From NCBI GenBank assembly GCA_023150375.1, contig JAKLLA010000008.1:62001-126000 (forward strand): a stretch of DNA of 64,000 nucleotides, given 5' to 3'. Source of the stretch: Burkholderiaceae bacterium. GTDB taxonomy: Bacteria; Pseudomonadota; Gammaproteobacteria; Burkholderiales; Burkholderiaceae_C. The notes beneath the pieces were generated by a model. It did no database searches and had not been told where the DNA came from. It saw nothing but the letters and a program-made list of their open reading frames with translations. The position numbers and the translations under genes are program-made. Below, piece by piece: positions 37,795 to 49,746 of the stretch (positions are counted from its first letter, which is position 1; the number at the start of each line of letters is the position of its first letter).

Positions 37795-39018
37795 TTGACG
37801 GAAACGGTCACCTCCACCACCCCGCGGGCTGTGCTCGTCGGGGTGGATTTCAATTCAGGATCCTCCTTCGATCCCACGCTCGACGAACTGGCGCTGCTGA
37901 CCGAGTCGGCCGGCGACCAGCCCGTGGCGCGGGTGATCGCGCGCCGCAAGGCGCCCGATCCCGCCCTCTTCGTCGGCTCGGGCAAGGCGGACGAGATCAA
38001 GGGGCTGGTCGATCTGTACCAGGCCCATTGCGTCATCTTCGACCAGCCGCTGGGCTCGGCCCAGCAGCGCAACCTCGAGCGGCACCTGGGTGTCGAGGTG
38101 CTCGACCGCACCGGCCTGATCCTGGAGATCTTCGCCGCCCGTGCGCGCAGCCACGAAGGCAAGCTGCAGGTCGAACTGGCGCGTCTGCAGTACCTCTCCA
38201 CCCGCCTGGTGCGGCGCTGGACCCACCTGGAGCGGCAGCGCGGCGGCGTGGGCCACCGCGGCGGCCCGGGTGAGACGCAGATCGAGCTGGATCGGCGCAT
38301 GATCGCCGCGCGCATCAAGTCGCTCAAGGAACGCCTGACGCGGCTCGAGCGCCAGCGCAGCACCCAGCGGCGCGCCCGCGAGCGTCACGGCACCTTCCGC
38401 ATCTCGCTGGTGGGCTACACCAACGCGGGCAAGAGCACCCTGTTCAACGCCCTCGTGAAGGCGCAGACCTACGCGGCCGACCAGCTCTTCGCGACGCTGG
38501 ACACCACCACCCGCCAGCTCTACCTGGCGCAGGCGGGGCGCAGCGTCTCGCTGTCGGACACCGTGGGCTTCATCCGCGATCTGCCGCACAGCCTGGTCGA
38601 TGCCTTCCAGGCCACGCTGCAGGAAGCCGCCGATGCGGACCTGCTGCTGCACGTGGTGGATGCGGCCAGCCCGAACTGGCTCGAACAGATCCACGAGGTG
38701 CAGCGCGTGCTGCATGAGATCGGTGCGGCCGAAGTGCGCCAGCTGCTGGTGTTCAACAAGCTCGATGCGCTGGAGGACAGTGCACGGCCGCGCGGGCTGC
38801 GTGACCACTTCGAGATCGAGCCCGGCGTGCTGCTGCCGCGCTGCCATGTGAGCGCCCGCAGCGGCGAGGGGCTTGCCGAGCTGCGTGAAGCCCTCACCGC
38901 CGAGGTGCTGGCGGCGCTGGCTCCAGCGGCCGCTGCCGAGCCCGACCCTCGCTTCGCCGACCTGGCGGCCGAGGACGATGGCGCCACGCCCGACGGGCGG
39001 GAGCCGCCTGCGGCATGA
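37795..39018 (+). CDS. hflX: GTPase HflX
   Basis: This 407-residue GTPase binds the ribosome and can split stalled or heat-damaged 70S particles. An N-terminal HflX domain (about 10-200, with RRWTHLERQRGGVGHRGGPG) is followed by a GTPase domain with P-loop GYTNAGKST (about 207-215), DTVGFIRDLP and NKLD. The start is placed at a TTG (37795), giving MTETVTSTTPRAVLVG. No ATG is available in this N-terminal region; a GTG at 37831 is the alternative. The stop overlaps an ATG of hflK. Confidence 0.92.
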   Translation: MTETVTSTTPRAVLVGVDFNSGSSFDPTLDELALLTESAGDQPVARVIARRKAPDPALFVGSGKADEIKGLVDLYQAHCVIFDQPLGSAQQRNLERHLGVEVLDRTGLILEIFAARARSHEGKLQVELARLQYLSTRLVRRWTHLERQRGGVGHRGGPGETQIELDRRMIAARIKSLKERLTRLERQRSTQRRARERHGTFRISLVGYTNAGKSTLFNALVKAQTYAADQLFATLDTTTRQLYLAQAGRSVSLSDTVGFIRDLPHSLVDAFQATLQEAADADLLLHVVDAASPNWLEQIHEVQRVLHEIGAAEVRQLLVFNKLDALEDSARPRGLRDHFEIEPGVLLPRCHVSARSGEGLAELREALTAEVLAALAPAAAAEPDPRFADLAAEDDGATPDGREPPAA

Positions 39019-39056
39019 TGCGGCGTCGGGATCCGCGTGACTCTTTCATTTCAGGA

Positions 39057-40391
39057 ATGACACACCCCATGGAAGCATCCTCCACGCATACCGGGCGCCC
39101 CTGGCGGGCGGCGGCAGGCGCGGGCCTGCGGCTGGTCGCGGCGGCAGCCCGCTCGGCGCTGAACCCGCGCCGTGGTCGCGCCGGCACCCGGGAAGGCGAC
39201 GTGCTCTGGATGAGCAACGGGCGCAACGACGGTCCGCCCGATCTGGACGAACTCTGGCGCGACTTCAACCGCAAGCTCGGTGGCCTGATCGGCCAGCGCG
39301 GCGGCTCGCAGCCGCCGCGTCCGCCCGGCGCGCCGCAGGGCGGCGGGGATCCCGGCCCTTCGGACCGGCGCATCGCCGGCATCGGCGGCGGCCTGATCGC
39401 GGGGGTGGTCGCGCTGCTCTGGCTGGGCAGCGGCTTCTTCATCGTGCAGGAAGGCCAGCAGGCGGCGATCCTGACCTTCGGCAAGTTCTCGCGCACCGTG
39501 GAGGCGGGCATCCAGTTCCGCTGGCCCTATCCCTTCCAGTCGCACGAGACGGTGAACGTCACGCAGACCCGCTCCACCGAGGTGGGACGCAACGCGGTGG
39601 TGCCGGCCACGGGGCTGCGCGACTCCTCGATGCTCACGCAGGACGAGAACATCGTCGACATCCGCTTCACGGTGCAGTGGCGGCTCAAGGACGTGAAGGA
39701 CTTCCTGTTCGAGAACCGCTTCGTCGAGGAGGCGGTGCTGCAGGCCTCCGAGTCGGCCGTGCGCGAGATCGTCGGACGCTCGACCATGGACTCGGTGCTC
39801 TACGAGCAGCGCGACGCGATCGCGGTCGACCTGGTCAAGTCGATCCAGGCCCAGCTCGACCGGCTCAAGGCCGGCATCCTGGTGATCAACGTGAACGTGC
39901 AGAGCGTGCAGGCGCCCGAACAGGTGCAGGCTGCCTTCGACGATGCGTTCAAGGCCGGTGCCGACCGTGAACGCCTGAAGAACGAGGGGCAGGCCTACGC
40001 CAACGACATCATTCCCCGCGCACGCGGTACCGCGGCCCGGCTGAAGGAGGAGTCCGAAGGCTACCGGGCCCGCGTGGTGGCGCAGGCCGAGGGTGATGCC
40101 GAACGTTTCCGTGCGGTGCTGGCCGAGTACCAGAAGGCGCCCGCGGTGACGCGCGACCGCCTCTACATCGACACGATGTCGCAGATCTATTCGAACGTCA
40201 GCAAGGTCTACGTGGATGCACGCAACGGCAGCAACCTGCTGTACCTGCCGCTGGACAAGCTGATCCAGCAGGCTTCGCCGGGCGCGGCCGCGGCGCCGGC
40301 AGCTGCCGCAGCTTCGGAGCCCGTGGTCGGCGGTGCCGTGGACGTGCGCTCGCGCGACGGGCAGCGCAGCCGTGACCGTGACAGCCGTTGA
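39057..40391 (+). CDS. hflK: HflK membrane protease modulator
   Basis: This 444-residue SPFH/band-7 protein has an N-terminal cytoplasmic arm, one TM helix (about 108-130, GIGGGLIAGVVALLWLGSGFFI) and a large periplasmic SPFH domain, then a coiled coil. With HflC it encloses and modulates the FtsH protease. The family mark GPPDLDELWRDFNRKL is at about 59-74. The start is uncertain: ATG at 39015 overlaps the hflX stop, while 39057, 39069 and 39210 are also in frame; 39057 is a compromise. Confidence 0.88.
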   Translation: MTHPMEASSTHTGRPWRAAAGAGLRLVAAAARSALNPRRGRAGTREGDVLWMSNGRNDGPPDLDELWRDFNRKLGGLIGQRGGSQPPRPPGAPQGGGDPGPSDRRIAGIGGGLIAGVVALLWLGSGFFIVQEGQQAAILTFGKFSRTVEAGIQFRWPYPFQSHETVNVTQTRSTEVGRNAVVPATGLRDSSMLTQDENIVDIRFTVQWRLKDVKDFLFENRFVEEAVLQASESAVREIVGRSTMDSVLYEQRDAIAVDLVKSIQAQLDRLKAGILVINVNVQSVQAPEQVQAAFDDAFKAGADRERLKNEGQAYANDIIPRARGTAARLKEESEGYRARVVAQAEGDAERFRAVLAEYQKAPAVTRDRLYIDTMSQIYSNVSKVYVDARNGSNLLYLPLDKLIQQASPGAAAAPAAAAASEPVVGGAVDVRSRDGQRSRDRDSR

Positions 40392-40411
40392 ACCCAGGGG
40401 GATGTACTGAC

Positions 40412-41305
40412 ATGAACCGTGCAGGTCTGTTCGTCGTCGGCATCGTGCTGGTGCTGATGACCGCGATGTCGACGCTTTTCGTGGTCGACCAGCGCAACTT
40501 CGCCGTCGTCTACGCGCTCGGCGAAATCAAGGAAGTGGTGTCCGAGCCGGGGCTGAAGTTCAAGCTGCCGCCGCCGCTGCAGAACGTGGTCTTCGTCGAC
40601 CGGCGTACCCAGACGCTCGACAGCCCGGAGACCCGGCCGATCTTCACTGCGGAGAAGCAGAGCCTGGTGATCGACTGGCTGGTGAAGTGGCGCATCGTCG
40701 AGCCGCGCCAGTTCATCCGCAACACCGGGGTGGACCTGCGCAACGCGGAGGCCCGCCTGGCGCCGATCGTGCAGGCGGCGCTGAACGAGGAGGTCACCAA
40801 GCGCACGGTGCGGGCGATGCTCTCCACCGAGCGCGACAAGGTGATGCTCGGGGTGATGCAGCGCCTGGCCGACGATGCGAAGAACTTCGGCATCGAGATC
40901 GTCGACGTGCGCATCAAGCGGGTCGACTTTTCGTCCTCGATCACCGAGTCGGTGTATCGGCGCATGGAATCCGAACGCAAGCGGGTGGCCAACGAGCAGC
41001 GCTCGCAGGGGGCCGCCGAAGGCGAGAAGATCCGCGCCGATGCGGAGCGCCAGCGCGAGGTGATCCTGGCCGAGGCCTATCGCGATGCGCAGAAGATCAA
41101 GGGTGACGGCGACGCGCGGGCTTCGGCCCTGTACGCCGAGGCCTTCGGCCGCGACCCGCAGTTCGCCCAGTTCTACCGCAGCCTGGAAGCCTACCGGTCC
41201 ACCTTCCGCAGCAAGTCCGACGTGATGGTGCTGGATCCGGGCAGCGACTTCTTCCGCGCCATGCGGGGCTCGTCGGCCGGCGCCGCACCGGCGCGGGGCA
41301 AGTGA
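40412..41305 (+). CDS. hflC: HflC membrane protease modulator
   Basis: The 297-residue SPFH partner of HflK has an N-terminal signal-anchor helix (about 5-24), then the band-7 domain beginning VVDQRNFAVVYALGEIKEVV. The conserved RRIKRVDF-type segment (VDVRIKRVDFSSSI) and the coiled-coil MESERKRVANEQRSQG follow. A strong AGGGGG Shine-Dalgarno sits before the ATG at 40412. It is followed directly by the DUF2065 gene, the standard order. Confidence 0.95.
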   Translation: MNRAGLFVVGIVLVLMTAMSTLFVVDQRNFAVVYALGEIKEVVSEPGLKFKLPPPLQNVVFVDRRTQTLDSPETRPIFTAEKQSLVIDWLVKWRIVEPRQFIRNTGVDLRNAEARLAPIVQAALNEEVTKRTVRAMLSTERDKVMLGVMQRLADDAKNFGIEIVDVRIKRVDFSSSITESVYRRMESERKRVANEQRSQGAAEGEKIRADAERQREVILAEAYRDAQKIKGDGDARASALYAEAFGRDPQFAQFYRSLEAYRSTFRSKSDVMVLDPGSDFFRAMRGSSAGAAPARGK

Positions 41306-41317
41306 CGCAGCGACGTC

Positions 41318-41506
41318 ATGGGTGAGGCCTTCCTGCTGGCCTGCGGTCTGGTGTTGCTGATCGAGGGGCTGATGCCCTTCGCCTCCCCGGCCCGCTGGCG
41401 CCAGGTGTTCGAGCAGGTGCTGCGTCTGGGCGATGGGCAGATCCGCTTCATCGGGCTGTGCAGCATCCTGCTGGGGTTGCTGATCCTGGGCCTGGCCGGC
41501 GCCTGA
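41318..41506 (+). CDS. DUF2065 (YjeT) small membrane protein
   Basis: A 62-residue protein with two hydrophobic helices, residues about 4-24 and 44-61, separated by a basic segment ([21 protein letters not shown]). The size, topology and position after hflC match the DUF2065/YjeT family. The function is unknown. It is conserved between hflC and hisZ/purA in many proteobacteria. Confidence 0.85.
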   Translation: MGEAFLLACGLVLLIEGLMPFASPARWRQVFEQVLRLGDGQIRFIGLCSILLGLLILGLAGA

Positions 41507-41561
41507 GCCGGCGCGCCCGGGCGGCGCGCCGTGCCGGGCCGGAGCGGCCCGTCCGCACCGG

Positions 41562-44183
<2,622 letters not shown>

Positions 44184-44223
44184 GCCCGGGCCCCCGAAAC
44201 CGACCGACGCAAGGAGACCCCCG

Positions 44224-44745
44224 ATGCTGACCGACGATGGCAAACACCTCTACGTGTCCTGGGACGAGTACCACCTGCTGATCGAGCGGCTGGCGCTCAA
44301 GGTGCACAACTCGGGCTGGGCGTTCGACCAGATCCTCTGCCTGGCGCGCGGGGGCATGCGCCCCGGCGATGTGCTGTCGCGCGTCTTCGACAAGCCGCTG
44401 GCGATCATGGCGACCAGTTCCTACCGGGCCGAGGCCGGCACGATTCAGGGCCGCCTGGACATGGCCAAGTACATCACCCTGCCCAAGGGCGAGCTGGCCG
44501 GGCGGGTGTTGCTGGTCGACGACCTGGCCGACTCCGGGGTGACGCTGAAGGCGGTGGTGCAGCGCCTGCGCGCCATGCCGGCCATCGACGAGCTGCGTTC
44601 GGCCGTGCTGTGGGTGAAGGGTGTCTCCACCTACACGCCGGACTACTTCGTCGAGCACCTGCCGACCAGTCCCTGGATTCACCAGCCCTTCGAGGAGTAC
44701 GACGGGCTGCGTCCCGACGGGCTGGCGCGCAAGCTGTCGGTGTGA
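44224..44745 (+). CDS. Type I phosphoribosyltransferase
   Basis: A 173-residue PRTase. The PRPP-binding motif VLLVDDLADSG is at residues 95-105, and the fold begins with the flexible hood region around SSYRAEAGTIQG. It resembles xanthine/hypoxanthine-type or Gpt-like phosphoribosyltransferases, giving a possible purine salvage role next to purA. The exact base is not determined. An AAGGAGA Shine-Dalgarno precedes the ATG. Confidence 0.82.
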   Translation: MLTDDGKHLYVSWDEYHLLIERLALKVHNSGWAFDQILCLARGGMRPGDVLSRVFDKPLAIMATSSYRAEAGTIQGRLDMAKYITLPKGELAGRVLLVDDLADSGVTLKAVVQRLRAMPAIDELRSAVLWVKGVSTYTPDYFVEHLPTSPWIHQPFEEYDGLRPDGLARKLSV

Positions 44746-44823
44746 CGACCCTGGCCGATGGCGTCCGTCGTGGCGCCATCGGGGTCCGATGTGGTGGCGG
44801 CGCGTGCCATGCGAAAACGAAAA

Positions 44824-44842
44824 AGCCGGCTCTCGGCCGGCT
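44824..44842 (-). terminator. Intrinsic terminator of the downstream tRNA-Leu copy
   Basis: The stem AGCCGGC/GCCGGCT (44824-44830 and 44836-44842) with a 5-nt loop is followed on the minus strand by a U-rich run (complement of the A-tract ending at 44824). It lies 13 bp after the CCA end of the first tRNA. Confidence 0.8.
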
Positions 44843-44854
44843 GTTTCGATCATC

Positions 44855-44939
<85 letters not shown>

Positions 44940-45035
44940 AGGTACTGTGTTCTCACGCGCAATCGATGAAAAAACGTCGCTCGCGATGGAACTTTCTCGA
45001 TGTTCGACAGGTTTCGACGATGATCCACTTGCAAC

Positions 45036-45056
45036 AAAAGGCCGGCAGTGCCGGCC
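45036..45056 (-). terminator. Intrinsic terminator after tRNA-Leu copy 2
   Basis: GGCCGGC (45040-45046), a 3-nt loop and GCCGGCC (45050-45056) form a strong hairpin, followed on the minus strand by TTTTGTT. It lies 12 bp after the CCA end of the second copy, and so separates the two tRNA genes. Confidence 0.8.
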
Positions 45057-45067
45057 CTTCATCGAAC

Positions 45068-45152
<85 letters not shown>

Positions 45153-45236
45153 CAGAAACCTGTCGGACGACTGCCACGCCTGCAAGACTGCGCTGTTGCT
45201 GCTGTCTTTTTGTTGTGGCGATCAACCGAGAACGAA

Positions 45237-45266
45237 AGTATAACCTTGTCCTGACGCGCGATGCAA
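45237..45266 (-). promoter_or_regulatory. Probable tRNA-Leu promoter (TTGCAT-N18-TATACT)
   Basis: On the minus strand a -35 TTGCAT (45266-45261), an 18-bp spacer and a -10 TATACT (45242-45237) match sigma-70 consensus well. Transcription would start near 45230, about 78 nt before tRNA copy 2. The same A/T-rich island contains TATAAC on the + strand, a possible -10 for rnr. Confidence 0.6.
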
Positions 45267-45292
45267 GCCGTCACCCAACAAAGGATCCACGT

Positions 45293-47572
45293 TTGAACCA
45301 CGCCACACTGATGAGTGAAGTCGAAGGCACGGTGCAGGGGCACCGGGACGGTCACGGCTTCGTGATCCTCGGAGACGGCCAGCCGGACATCTACCTTTCG
45401 CCGCAGGAGATGCGTGCGGTGCTGCACCGCGACCGGGTCCGGGTGCGGGTGATCCGGCTGGACCGCAAGGGCCGGCCGGAGGGGCGGGTGGTCGAGATCC
45501 TGGAGCGGCGTCGCACGCCGATCATCGGTCGCCTGCTGCTCGAGTCGGGCAGCTGGATCGTGGCGCCCGAGGACCGGCGCTTCGGCCAGGACATCCTGAT
45601 CCCGAAGAACGGCACGGCCGACGCCAAGACCGGGCAGGTCGTGGCGGTGGAACTGACCGAGCCGCCCTCGCTGTACTCGCAGCCGGTGGGGCGGGTGACG
45701 GAGGTGCTGGGCGACATCGACGATCCCGGCATGGAGATCGAGATCGCGGTGCGCAAGTTCGAGGTGCCGCACCGCTTCTCGCCCGAGACGCTGGCGCAGA
45801 CCGCCAAGCTGCCCGATCGCCTGCGCGCCGTCGATCTGCGCCACCGCATCGACCTGCGCGACGTGCCGCTGGTGACCATCGACGGCGAGGACGCGCGCGA
45901 CTTCGACGACGCCGTGTACTGCGAGCCGGCCCGTGTCGGGCGCGGCAAGGGCTGGCGCCTGCTGGTGGCCATTGCCGACGTCAGCCACTACGTGCGCCCG
46001 GGTGAGGCGCTGGACCGCGATGCCTACGAGCGGGCCACGTCGGTGTACTTCCCGCGCCGGGTCATCCCGATGCTGCCGGAGAAGCTCTCCAACGGGCTGT
46101 GCTCGCTCAATCCGCAGGAGGATCGGCTCAGCCTGGTCTGCGACATGCTGATCAACGCGGCCGGCGAGGTGCACGCCTACCAGTTCTTCCCCGCGGTGAT
46201 CTGCTCGCATGCCCGGCTGACCTACACCGAGGTGGCAACGATCCTGGGCAACACCCGCGGGCCCGAGGCCGAGCGCCGCGCCGAGCTGCTGCCGCACCTG
46301 CTGCACCTGCACGAGGTCTACCGCGGCCTGCTCAAGCAGCGCGCCCAGCGGGGCGCGGTGGATTTCGAGACCACCGAGACGCAGATCGTCTGCGACGAGA
46401 ACGGCCGCATCGAGAAGATCGTGCCGCGCCAGCGCAACGATGCACACCGGCTGATCGAGGAGGCCATGCTGGCGGCCAACGTCTGTGCAGCCGACTTCAT
46501 TCACACGGCCCGCCACCCGACGCTGTTCCGGGTGCACGAGGGCCCGACCCCCGAGAAGCGCAACACGCTGCAGAACTACCTGCGCAGCCTCGGGCTGGGC
46601 TTCACGGTCGGCGAGGAGCCCAGGCCGGCCGAGCTGCAGGCCATCGCGCTGGCCACACGCGACCGTCCGGATGCGGCGGCGATCCACCAGATGCTGCTGC
46701 GCTCGATGCAGCAGGCGCTCTACACACCGGCCAACAGCGGGCACTTCGGGCTGGCCTACGACGCCTACACGCACTTCACCAGCCCGATCCGGCGCTATCC
46801 GGACCTGCTGATCCACCGCGTCATCAAGGCGCTGCTGGGCCGGCACCGCTATCACCTGGAGATGAAGCTCGAGGGCCTGCCGCCGCCGCCAGCGGGCCGC
46901 GGCGGCAAGGCGGCAGCGGCGGCGGCCTACGAGAGCGCGGCCTGGGAAGCCGCCGGTGCCCACTGCAGCGCCAACGAGCGGCGCGCCGACGAGGCCTCCC
47001 GCGATGTCGAGGCCTGGCTGAAGTGCAAGTTCATGCGCGAGCGGCTCGGCGAGGAGTTCCAGGGCAGCATCAGCGCGGTGACCGGCTTCGGCCTGTTCGT
47101 GCAGCTCGACGAGCTGTATGTGGAGGGGCTGGTCCACATCACCGAGCTGGGCGGCGAGTACTTCCGCTTCGACGAGGCACGCCAGGAACTGCGCGGCGAG
47201 CGCACCGGCGTGCGTTACGCGGTGGGCGGGCGCATCCGGGTGCAGGTCAGCCGGGTGGACCTGGATGGCCGCAAGATCGACTTCCGGCTGGTGCGCGAGG
47301 GCGAGACCGTGAGCCGTACCGCCTCGGGGCGCGAGCGTGCCGCAGGCTCGGCACAGGCGCAGCTGGAGGCCGTGCAGTCGCGCGACCGGGCGGCTCGACG
47401 CGCCGCCAAGGAGGGGCGCTCGGGCAGCAAGGCCGCCGGCCGCGGCGCCCGGGGCTCGGCCCGGCCGGGTGCCAAGGCCGTGGCCGAGAAGGGCGCGCGG
47501 CCGGATCCGCAGCAAGACGCGGCACCGGAGGTCGAGTCGGCCCCTCGCAAGGGGCGCCGCACGCGCCGCTGA
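45293..47572 (+). CDS. rnr: Ribonuclease R
   Basis: This 759-residue processive 3'-5' exoribonuclease of the RNB family degrades structured RNA. The order is cold-shock OB domains (about 8-150), RNB catalytic domain with DGEDARDFDDAV (Asp197, 203, 205, 206 likely bind Mg), S1 domain (about 580-665), and a basic Lys/Arg/Ala-rich tail. The N-terminal winged-helix region of E. coli RNase R is missing; the protein begins at about VEGTVQGHRDGHGF. The TTG at 45293 has AAAGGA seven bases upstream; the ATG at 45311 has no such site. Confidence 0.93.
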   Translation: MNHATLMSEVEGTVQGHRDGHGFVILGDGQPDIYLSPQEMRAVLHRDRVRVRVIRLDRKGRPEGRVVEILERRRTPIIGRLLLESGSWIVAPEDRRFGQDILIPKNGTADAKTGQVVAVELTEPPSLYSQPVGRVTEVLGDIDDPGMEIEIAVRKFEVPHRFSPETLAQTAKLPDRLRAVDLRHRIDLRDVPLVTIDGEDARDFDDAVYCEPARVGRGKGWRLLVAIADVSHYVRPGEALDRDAYERATSVYFPRRVIPMLPEKLSNGLCSLNPQEDRLSLVCDMLINAAGEVHAYQFFPAVICSHARLTYTEVATILGNTRGPEAERRAELLPHLLHLHEVYRGLLKQRAQRGAVDFETTETQIVCDENGRIEKIVPRQRNDAHRLIEEAMLAANVCAADFIHTARHPTLFRVHEGPTPEKRNTLQNYLRSLGLGFTVGEEPRPAELQAIALATRDRPDAAAIHQMLLRSMQQALYTPANSGHFGLAYDAYTHFTSPIRRYPDLLIHRVIKALLGRHRYHLEMKLEGLPPPPAGRGGKAAAAAAYESAAWEAAGAHCSANERRADEASRDVEAWLKCKFMRERLGEEFQGSISAVTGFGLFVQLDELYVEGLVHITELGGEYFRFDEARQELRGERTGVRYAVGGRIRVQVSRVDLDGRKIDFRLVREGETVSRTASGRERAAGSAQAQLEAVQSRDRAARRAAKEGRSGSKAAGRGARGSARPGAKAVAEKGARPDPQQDAAPEVESAPRKGRRTRR

Positions 47573-47593
47573 TGCCGCGCCGCGTCGGGGCGA

Positions 47594-49204
47594 TCAGTCC
47601 AGCCCGCGCATGGCGTCCGGGCCGGCGATGGCGTCGGCCAGCCGGCGCGCGGGCAGGGGGTGGCCGGCCGGGCTGAGCCGCTCGGCCAGACGGCCGTGCC
47701 GGAACACGGCCTGGCGGGCCGCCTGCAGGGCACCGTCCAGGGCGCAGGGCGGGGCCTCGGCCAGGCCAGCCTGCGCAGACCAGAGTCCGGCCAGCCATCC
47801 GGCCAGCACATCGCCGCTGCCCGGCACGGCCAGGGCCGCATTGCCGCTGGGGTTGATCCAGCACGGCCTGCCGGGCGCGGCGATCACGGTGCCGGAGCCC
47901 TTCAGCAGCACGACCGCCTGCAACTGCTGCGCCAGTCGGGTGGCCGCGCCCAGGCGGTCGGCCTGCAGCGCGGCCACATCCGGCCGGCTCGGGTCGAGCA
48001 GCCGGGCCGCCTCCAGCGGGTGCGGTGTGAGCAGCGTCGGCAGACCCCGCGTGGCGCGGCAGCGCAGGGCCGTTTGCAGCACCGCATCGGCGGCCAGGGC
48101 ATTGAGCGCATCGGCGTCGAGCACCAGGCGCTGTGCCTGCTCGAACAGCTCTGGCAGCACTGCCGCGACGTCGGGGCCGCCGCCGCAACCGGCCAGCACG
48201 GTGCAGCGCTGCTGCAGGGCCGCAGCGTCCAGCGCCGCGCCGAACATCAGCTCCGGCGTCGTGCCGTCCAGGTGCGCGGCAGCCCGGTCGAGCAGGTGCA
48301 GGTAGACCCGGCCGGCGCCGGCGTGCAGCGCAGCCCGGCCAGCCAGCAGGGCGGCCCCGGTCATCGACGCGGCGCCGCCGACGACCCGCACGTCACCGAA
48401 GCTGCCCTTGTGCTGGGCGTGGCGCCGCCGGGCCGCGCCGGCTCCGAGGGCTCCGTCGTTCAGCCAGACGCTGGCAGCGACGCCGTCGAGGTCCACCCCC
48501 AGGTCGTCCCACCAGATCTCGCCGGCGAAGTCCCGCCCCTGTCCGGTGAACAGGCCGGGCGCCGGACTCAGCAGTGCGAGGGTGGCCTGCGCCCGGGTGC
48601 AGGGGGCAGCGTCCGGCGGGCTGCCCGTGTCGGCCGGCAGCCCGGAGGGCAGGTCCACCGCCAGCACCGGCGCGCGGCTGCGCCCCATGGCTTCGATGGC
48701 GGCGGCGATGTCGCCTCGGGCGGGGCGGGCCAGGCCACGGCCCAGCAGGGCATCGACGATGAGCTGGTCCGGGTCGGCACCGGCGGTGGCCCGTTCGGCT
48801 TCGGCGGACCAGGGTGCGACCGGCACGCCAGCATCGCTGGCGCGCTGTCGCGCGGCTGCGGCATCCGGCGGCAGGCGAGCCGGATCGCCGAGGAACCAGA
48901 CCTGCACCGCCAGACCGCGGCGGCGCAGCCAGGCGGCGGCCTCGAAGCCGTCGCCGCCGTTGTTGCCCGGGCCGGCCAGCACCTGTACTTGGGCTGCGTG
49001 CGGGGCCAGTGCCAGGGCCAGGCGTGCCAGGCTGGCGCCTGCGCGCTGCATCAGGGCGTGCGCCGGCAGGCGGGCGGCGGCCAGCACCTCGAGGCGGCGG
49101 TTCGCGGCGCTGTCGTGCAGCGCTGTCGCGATGGGCGGGCCCGTCACGGGCCAGAGTCGCCGCGGGGCGGGATCGGTCGTCGCCGCGGGGTGGACGGCGT
49201 TCAT
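47594..49204 (-). CDS. nnr: Bifunctional NAD(P)H-hydrate epimerase/dehydratase
   Basis: A 536-residue repair enzyme. The N-terminal YjeF epimerase domain (about 30-235) has VLAGPGNNGGDGFEAA and VDLPSGLPADTG. The C-terminal ADP-dependent dehydratase domain (about 260-530) has HKGSFGDVRVVGG, VLDADALNALA, TPHPLEAARLL and GSGDVLAGWLAGL. It restores NAD(P)H from the hydrated forms. Its ATG overlaps the PIN-gene stop (ATGA), so the two are translationally coupled. It converges with rnr. Confidence 0.94.
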   Translation of the reverse strand: MNAVHPAATTDPAPRRLWPVTGPPIATALHDSAANRRLEVLAAARLPAHALMQRAGASLARLALALAPHAAQVQVLAGPGNNGGDGFEAAAWLRRRGLAVQVWFLGDPARLPPDAAAARQRASDAGVPVAPWSAEAERATAGADPDQLIVDALLGRGLARPARGDIAAAIEAMGRSRAPVLAVDLPSGLPADTGSPPDAAPCTRAQATLALLSPAPGLFTGQGRDFAGEIWWDDLGVDLDGVAASVWLNDGALGAGAARRRHAQHKGSFGDVRVVGGAASMTGAALLAGRAALHAGAGRVYLHLLDRAAAHLDGTTPELMFGAALDAAALQQRCTVLAGCGGGPDVAAVLPELFEQAQRLVLDADALNALAADAVLQTALRCRATRGLPTLLTPHPLEAARLLDPSRPDVAALQADRLGAATRLAQQLQAVVLLKGSGTVIAAPGRPCWINPSGNAALAVPGSGDVLAGWLAGLWSAQAGLAEAPPCALDGALQAARQAVFRHGRLAERLSPAGHPLPARRLADAIAGPDAMRGLD

Positions 49205-49746
49205 CCGGGGGCTCCTGCAGGGGGGTGGGGGGAGGTCGCCGGTTCATGCGTGGCGGACCGGGTGGCCCAGCGCTGCGGCGTGACCACCTGCACGCCCCAG
49301 GGGCGCAGCCGTGCTGCCAGCCGCAGCAGTGCGCGGTCGCGGCTGACGAGCCAGGGGGTGCGATGCGCCAGGGCGAGGTCGACGAAGATCTGGTCGTCCG
49401 CGTCGCTGCAGCGCATCTGCAGGGCTGGCGGCAGGGGCGGGGGCGCAGTCACCGGCGTGGCCCAGGTGGCCATCATCCGCTGCGCGTGCTCCCGCCGCGA
49501 TGACCAGCGCTGCAGGGAGGGCAGGCGGTCGAGCCGGCCCAGCACATCGAGCAGTTCGTCGTGCATCGGCGGGCTCATCAGCCAGCGCAGTCGTCCCTGC
49601 ATCACCGCGTGGCCGAGCTGCAGGCCGTGGGGATCGGCGAATACCAGCCAGTCCAGCACGGCGTTGCTGTCCAGCACGCAGGTCGTTGCTGTGCCGGGGG
49701 CGCGCGCCGCTGGGGCGATGCCGGCGTTCAGGGCGATGCGGTCCAT
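49201..49746 (-). CDS. PIN-domain protein (COG1569-like)
   Basis: This 181-residue protein of the PIN_3/COG1569 type is often annotated as a toxin-antitoxin toxin component. Acidic residues expected for a PIN nuclease are present: Asp26 (VLDSNAVLDWLVF), Glu64 (MHDELLDVL), Asp115/117/118 (CSDADDQIFVDLA) and Asp137 (LVSRDRALL). No antitoxin-like gene is adjacent; it overlaps the oxidoreductase gene upstream by 19 bases and nnr downstream by four. It may be a housekeeping RNase rather than a toxin. Confidence 0.82.
   Translation of the reverse strand: MDRIALNAGIAPAARAPGTATTCVLDSNAVLDWLVFADPHGLQLGHAVMQGRLRWLMSPPMHDELLDVLGRLDRLPSLQRWSSRREHAQRMMATWATPVTAPPPLPPALQMRCSDADDQIFVDLALAHRTPWLVSRDRALLRLAARLRPWGVQVVTPQRWATRSATHEPATSPHPPAGAPG

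Noticed and set aside
44824-44842. Terminator for the phosphoribosyltransferase on the plus strand
   Set aside because: The plus strand has only a short GTTT after the hairpin, while the minus strand has a clear T-run after the tRNA.
49201-49746. Complete toxin-antitoxin module
   Set aside because: Only the PIN protein is present; both flanks are metabolic genes and there is no small antitoxin frame beside it.
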